DNA from: Dryococelus australis | Lineage: Eukaryota; Arthropoda; Insecta; Phasmatodea; Phasmatidae | Direction of reading: 5' to 3' | DNA: 64,000 nt | Assembly: GCA_029891345.1 (NCBI GenBank) | Contig: CM057005.1 | Span: 64,259,260 to 64,323,259, forward strand | Part shown: positions 57,070 to 64,000 of the stretch, piece after piece | How the letters are laid out: each line of letters begins with the position of its first letter | Numbering within the stretch: the stretch's first letter is position 1 | Translations under genes and position numbers: made by a program | The notes under the pieces: generated by a model | Databases searched by the model: none | The model's input: the letters and a program-made list of their open reading frames with translations, nothing else | What the model was told of the DNA's origin: nothing

Positions 57070-59538
57070 GTAAAGTAAAGTAGTCTTTATTCTATTTAGT
57101 GTGACATGTAATTTTGACTTCTTGTGGGAATCTCTATGAGTTTCTGCCCATGTATGATTGCAAACAAATAGAGTACTCTGCTTTGTGATTATATATCAAA
57201 AGTATTGTATTGTGAATAATGATACTTGTGACGTTCTACCTGTTTTGATTGTATATCATTTAATGTTCTCAAAAAAACTGTAAACATTTATGATGGTTCT
57301 ATGCCATCAGCTACTGCGATAGGAATTGATACACACCTCCTTGGTGTCATCTCCTCTCAGCTTTATTTCCATTGTAGGGTGATTGGGCCAGCTTTTCGGA
57401 TTGCCATATTTTTCAGATTTCCCATAAGTGGACTTCCAACATCTCGATGCATGACATCTGAACCAATTAAAATGATCTAAAAATTGTATAATTAAAAAAA
57501 GTTTTAAATATTAAATACTATCTGTAGTATACATCAGTAAATATTATTCTGAACATATTACATCAGCAAATGATTTACATCTGTAATATTCCATCCTGTG
57601 TCCATAAGGGATAATTCTTCCAACCTCAGGATACTGGAAATCTCATACAATACGGGACAGTTGGCAACCCTATTAGCTTTACTCAGTGCTTCTCTCGATC
57701 ATCTTCCTTGCGATGGGCAGAGTTTGTCACTATCAGTGGTAGCTGGGATAAAGGGCTGGGTCACCATTGCCCATGAAGAGCAAACTTCTTGAGGTTATAT
57801 TATCTGCAGATGATCTGGATTTGTCAGAGAGTTGCCTCTGGCTTTATGTAGCTGTGGTGGATCATCTGCTCCTTAAGCACATATTGCTTCCTGTCTGGTC
57901 TCCACTCATAGTAGCGATGCTGTGGGGACTCTTATTCAAATTTTGGAAAGGTGAGGTATAGGTGGGGATGGGACTCGGAGTAGAGGAAACATTATGTGAC
58001 TCCTCTCAGCCACATTGGCTACTGCCTGTAGGGCTCCTAGTTTAAGATACCTCAGATGCAGTTAATATTCTCTTCGATGGAGTCTTCAGCAGTACTGTCC
58101 ACACTGGTGTACCAGGGCTTGAAGCTCTAATAGCATTTTAAAAAAAATCGATCCTTCAGCAGTACTCCACCGGCTGTCGGTAAGCAACCCATTAACTCTG
58201 GCTGTCACTTCAGATTATGGAGATATCTTACCATTCTGCATTTTCTCATAGACATTTTCCTTTCTACACAAAAAAATCCTAGCGGTGGACCCCGACAGTT
58301 GCTTTCATAGTCAAAGCAACGGGGTGTGTAGAGATGTAGCTGCACCATCAGTTGGCACAGAGAATACGTTAATACTTTATTTTTAGTATAGAGTATAGTA
58401 AACGTAGTTCTTAACCACAGAAATACATGTTTTCAAAGATCTAGGTGGAGAAGGAATTAACAAAATTACTGGAATATTGAAAAAGCGGTTAGGATACATG
58501 CGACATAAAATAAATTAAATACTAGGTGTTATGTTATTGCTTCTTTTTCTGTTGACGAAATCCTTACAGTTTTCAAGTCTGTACCCCCACTGACAGAACT
58601 GTACCTGGCGAGTCGAGCAGTACTCAGCCAAGCCACCCTAGTTCGTGGCCCAGATACTGCAGAGTGGCTCTACTTTCATCTGCTGCCACGTCTGGTACTG
58701 CTGCTATCCTAGTTCCAAACTCCCAGTATATGCAGACATGTGAATGAGCTTTAAATTCCTCTAGCTCTTGATAGTTTCTTCTTTGGTATCCGAATGGCAT
58801 GGAATGAAATGGATTATCCTGAGCGCTACTTGTATTACACTTAAACTGACGCAGAGTGAATAGAGCTAAAATCCGGGCTATTAATGTTCATATTACCCAT
58901 TGTATTCTGTTGCTTGTTGTATCCAACCAACACCATGTGGTCAACAACACCAGGATCACAGTGTAGACAGGTACGCAGAGGTGAAATGTCTTGGTGGTTC
59001 CTTTGTTGTTGGCTTAGTCATTCTCTTATTGTCTGCACAAGGCTATGGGAATGGGCCTTATGTCTTGATTGGCTACGACATGCTTTGAAAGTTTCCCAGT
59101 TGGCCGGGATGCTAGCTGGTAAGTAGGTTTCCAGGTGCTGATTGGCAAACTACATTCCAACATTTTGCTGGCCAGTGATATCCTTTTGCTGGTGTTTGCA
59201 ACTGGAGTTTGCGATATAAGTGCCGGATTCACCTCTGTGTTCTTAGGTACTCTGTGACGGGATTGTGGGGTCTCTACTGGGGTCGAGTTTCTGTTACTAT
59301 TTCTGGGCCGCTGGCACATAAGATGTAATGTTCGTGAAGAAAGTAATTTTTTGATGTTGTGTTTATATGTATATATATTGTGTAATACCTTCCTATTGGT
59401 GTATAATAGAAGTTCCAAAAAATCAATTTTTGTGTATTCTCTCACACCGTCTTCACCTCTGCTCTGTGTATCTACTTATCTTTGTTGATACCCTTCTTGT
59501 TCGTCCTCTTGATACTTTGTTGTACTGTGCTCCGAAGC

Positions 59539-59959
59539 TATAAGCTGTTCATGGTAAACTGAGCACTTTTGAAAGCCCTGCCTAGTATCTACTTGTATGC
59601 ACATTCTGTATTCTTCCACCGTATGTGAAATTAACGCTGGCATATGCCTGATCACTTTTTTCACGTATCGGTTAGTGAAACTGTGAAATTATTGTAAAAG
59701 TAAATAGTTTACGAATTTGCTATTTTTTACACCTACATGCATTAAAAATAAATAGAAAAAGAAAGCATTTCAGTATTCACAAGTGTTTATGTAACACTTT
59801 GAATTCAATGTTAAGACACTGAACTACATATGCTCAGTTGTTACCAACTTTACTGGATGTATTCCAGTCAATGTGCCCGTTAAATATATATAGATAGGGG
59901 CAGTAAAGTTTTTCAAATGTTTATTTAAGTAGTGCTCATTTTACCGTGAATAGCCTATA
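59539..59959 (-). mobile_element. Family A MITE, complete, inverted, intronic
   Basis: The left end is TATAAGCTGTTCATGGTAAA and the right end is TTTTACCGTGAATAGCCTATA. The interior is in reverse order (GTATCGGTTAGTGAAACTG, GTTACCAACTTTACTGG). Confidence 0.85.
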
Positions 59960-61282
59960 CCAGCATCGTGACACACAATTACTAAACTACCTTAACATTT
60001 TTTTTAACATTTTCTTTGGCATTTCTTTGTAGAGGCTTAGAAGAAAGAAATATGAGTATTTACTAACAGTGATGTACATGACATAGCAATTAAATTTTTC
60101 TTTTCCATACGCCTTCATGTAATAATTGTTCACCACCATGAAACCTAAATCTTCCAAAAAGAGCTGTACATGTTTGAGTGTAGTAGCTTTCTTACTAGGA
60201 CTATTTCAAGGCAGTAAGCACGAGACTTTAAGCATCATTATTGAATGGAGATGAAGTACTTTACATCTTCAATTTAATTTTTAAATAGTTTTTTTTAGTT
60301 TGTTTTAGTAATAGCATCCTCATGATAACAGTAGGTCAAGAAGAAAAGATTGTTAATAAGCAAACAGCATTTATGCTTTTATTAAAATGAGTGATTTTGT
60401 TTTTATTATTCGTCCATTTCCTGATTTCGTGGCCATTATTATTGACCTAATTCTTTTGTTTTTTGTTTTATTCCAATTTTTTATACAGTCCCCTAATCAT
60501 AACAGAGTGTTTGTTTGCATACTTATGTTGATAAAATTTGTTGATAAATTTTTTTTTTACTGTTGATAATATAAAAAATGTTCCACTATAACAAAGCCAT
60601 GAATTATATGACATCATGCAGGGTAAATCTCCGTAGTTAGAATTTGTGGTCAACTTTGCTTAGTTGTAGGAAAGATATTGACAGATATTCTTACTTTTGG
60701 AGGTATTGAGAGATAATGTAGAATGTGTCCTTTCGTGGTCTATCAAACTCGAGTTACAGTACTTGTATATTCCAGTGGAGTTTGTATGTTTTTAAAATAA
60801 TTGCAGCCATATTCCTTTCTGGTACTTAGCAATAGTTTAAAGTTTAAAAGTTATATAGGTACCACTGACATTATTTCTATCCTCTTGAAAATATAATTGT
60901 ATCTGTGTTATTTAAGAAATTCCTGCATTGCAGAAATCACTAATTGCATATTTCTTGCAGAGTGAGCAGTCACAATAAATCACCTGAGCATTATTTTGTT
61001 GTAATTTCACAGTGTCTGTAATAAGAGCTAGGTGGTGATAGAAGAGGGCTGTTTTCTAGTATTATGATGCATTTGTGCCAATTAAAATAAAGGTCACATT
61101 TTCTGTGCATGAGAAGGGTCAACGTGACTGGGATAAGATAGCACTACAGTGAAACTTCAGTAATATAAAGTTGTTCACTTTTTCCCGTGGAGTGACATAG
61201 GGAATTTTGTGTTAATCTGTATGCTCAATAAAAAATATCTGTTAATCTGCATAGCAATGAATTATAATATAAACTCCACTGG

Positions 61283-61571
61283 TATAGGCTGTTCTCGGTA
61301 GACTGAGCACTTTCGAAAGCCCTGGCTTAAGATCTACTTCTCGGTTTACATTTAATCCTTCCACCATACTTCATTCTTCCACTAAAAAAAAAAAAAAAAA
61401 AGTTCTTAAATTTTCACCTAGCACTTTTTATTCAACGTTAAGAAATGGAACGACTTCTCCTCTGTCATTACGAACTTTACTCGGTGCATGCCAGACATTG
61501 TGCACATTAAAATATGCAAGCAGGTAAAGGCAGTGACATTTTTCAAAGGTTGATTTCAAAAGTGCTCACTG
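61283..61571 (-). mobile_element. Family A MITE, internally deleted, intronic
   Basis: The left end is TATAGGCTGTTCTCGGTAGA. A poly-A run at 61384 replaces about 130 bp of the interior. The inner-left features on the reverse strand (GTGACATTTTTCAAAGGTTG) are present, but the final terminal bases after GTGCTCACT are lost. Confidence 0.75.
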
Positions 61572-61745
61572 GTGAAAACAATGTCTTGTTTTCGAATGTG
61601 CTTGAATCACAGAGTCTGCATTAAACTTTTTTGACTTCTATTATGTCTGTCACAAGCACCTGTTATTACGAATCTGATAATTACAAACTGCAAATAATTG
61701 GGTCCCTGGAGGTTTCTATGAAAGACGTTTTACCATATGTGTAGA

Positions 61746-62162
61746 TAAAGGCTGTTCACAATAAAGTGAGCACTTTTGAAATCAACCTTAGAAAAATTTC
61801 ACTGCCCCTACCAGCATATATTTTAATGGGTGAACAAGTGACATGTGTCCAGTAAAGTTGGTAACGATAAAGGGGAAAGTAGTTTCATGTTTTAACGCTG
61901 AACAAAAAGTGTTAGGTAACCATTTGTGATAACTTAAATTGTTTCTTTTGCTTTTTGTATTTGTTATTCATCGAAATGTAAAAGTGAGCAGATTTGTACT
62001 ATATTTACTTTTCTAATAATTTCACTTGCCTGAAGCATGAATAAAGTGATGCGGCCCATTGCAATGTTAATTTTACATAAAGTGGAAGAACACATAATGT
62101 GTATACAGGTAGATCTTATGCAGGATTTTCAAAAGTGCTCATTTTATCATGAACAGCCTATA
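61746..62162 (+). mobile_element. Family A MITE, complete, intronic
   Basis: The left end is TAAAGGCTGTTCACAATAAA and the right end is TTTTATCATGAACAGCCTATA, with all family A landmarks in order. Confidence 0.85.
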
Positions 62163-62814
62163 ACTGCTGTGCCTCACTGAGGGACACACATGATGTTCAT
62201 GGCCAGATTGAGTAAATGTGAGAACTGAAATTGGAAAAATGTAAGCTGCAGGATTAAAACACTAGCAAGGAAACTTAGCACTCTTAAAAATCTCCCACTC
62301 CACAGGGTAGTGACTACGCTTTAATTGCATGAAAATCTGTTTCTCGAATAGTCTTGATCCCCCAAGGTTTGAGATTGATGCAATGATTTTGGAGATGAGA
62401 GACTTGATTGTATTTAACATTTAGACATTGGTGACTGAATTTTGTTTCAGTAATTACTTATTTCGTTATCTATTACCTTGAAGTATACTTTTGAACTTTG
62501 TAAATTGCGCTGAGTTATAATCAGTGATTAATGTTCGAAAACTTATTTCTCAATTCATCAAAATTTAATATTTCTACAACTTTTTGTGATGATTCTATTT
62601 TGTTGTCATATAGAATGTTCTTAAATTAAATATATAGTGATTTTGTAGAAAATGGAGATGGATTAGATTTTGCATGAAACTGTATCAAGTCATTTTACTG
62701 TGCAAATTATTTTTACAACTGCCTGTAACTGTATGTGAATGAGAGGTAGCAAATGTCCTCAGATCTGTCCAGAAATAAGAAGTGCTTCAAATGTTTCCTG
62801 TGCTTTTGTTGTAG

Positions 62815-62946
62815 TTGTTTCACACAGACCATGATGCGATGGTGGAAGACCTGGAAAAGGGAGACGTAGCAGAGACTGTGAGTACATTTTTTGAGAAAAG
62901 TAAACACTGCCAGCCAGTGAAGAAGAGTGCCCTTTCTCTTTATGAC
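62815..62946 (+). CDS. LIG3: DNA ligase III-like, next internal exon
   Basis: This exon lies between TTTTGTTGTAG and a TATGAC/GTGAGT donor, is 132 bp long and reads as 44 codons with phase 0 at both ends. The protein runs LFHTDHDAMVEDLEKGDVAE, then TVSTFFEKSKHCQPVKKSAL and SLYD. It continues the previous exon (LFSR + LFHTD...) and lines up without gaps with vertebrate DNA ligase III (recalled) around DDMARDLEQGDVSETIRVFF. An internal GTGAGT (62878) is a coding GTG AGT and need not be used. The following exon, expected to begin near VDEFL, and the AMP-binding catalytic exons lie beyond the window or are not visible. Confidence 0.92.

Positions 62947-64000
<1,054 letters not shown>

Larger units (their letters stand above)
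57070..62814 (+). other. LIG3: Intron between the two ligase exons
   Basis: A 5.7-kb phase-0 intron with GTAAAG at its start and TTTTGTTGTAG at its end. A second possible acceptor (TTTCACACAG, 62818-62827) lies just inside the exon, but only the first keeps the protein aligned with the ligase family. It holds three family A MITEs. The frames at 58884-59445 on both strands have no recognised product. Confidence 0.75.

Noticed and set aside
59026..59445. 139-residue minus-strand frame as a gene
   Set aside because: The translation has no recognised domain, lies in the intron of the ligase gene and shows no splice structure. It may be a repeat fragment, but I cannot support a call.
62878..62884. 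GTGAGT as the donor of the last ligase exon
   Set aside because: The reading frame continues through it with sequence matching the ligase family (TVSTFFEKSK), and a better-placed donor lies at 62947.

Overview
This window looks like intergenic and intronic DNA from a large, repeat-rich animal genome, most likely an insect. Short microsatellites, many short non-autonomous DNA transposons, tRNA-derived SINEs and decayed Tc1/mariner and LINE copies fill it, and there are no bacterial-type operons. One SINE body resembles, from memory, SINEs of orthopteroid insects such as stick insects and grasshoppers. That lineage call is an inference; 'insect' is firmer.

The only host gene I can support is on the plus strand at the right end. 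Two exons (56963-57069 and 62815-62946), separated by a 5.7 kb phase-0 intron, encode consecutive parts of the N-terminal (DNA-binding) region of a DNA ligase III-like protein. The zinc-finger exons and the catalytic exons were not found and should lie outside the window or be unrecognised. Both exons are shorter than typical open-frame cut-offs.

Layout: 1-6000 holds a 42-bp minisatellite, a weak mariner remnant, and a Tc1 copy split by a retroposon-like insert that carries a tandem array of tRNA-like units. 6400-19600 holds scattered MITEs, an orphan reading frame, a mariner fragment, a 65-bp minisatellite and two copies of a transposon family that carries its own microsatellites. 19600-25900 is mostly featureless AT-rich DNA. 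25900-36700 holds MITEs, SINEs, hAT-like elements and a degenerate ~145-bp tandem array. 37000-47500 is a dense nest of transposons, including two inverted copies of an iteron-rich element (each broken by its own ~535-bp insert) and a SINE / TTAA-type element / Tc1 nest whose SINE head has expanded into a 29-bp array. 48700-54300 holds a conserved insect repeat, MITEs and a jockey/CR1-like LINE. The rest is the ligase gene with MITEs in its intron.

The dominant theme is one superfamily of MITEs (called A, B and C here, with related 'TATAGGCTGTTCACGGTAAA'-type ends), present about 25 times, or once every ~2.5 kb. I see no operon, CRISPR array or defence cassette, and no evidence of a new multi-gene system. 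The most original signals are satellites born from tRNA-like SINE heads and the nested transposon histories.
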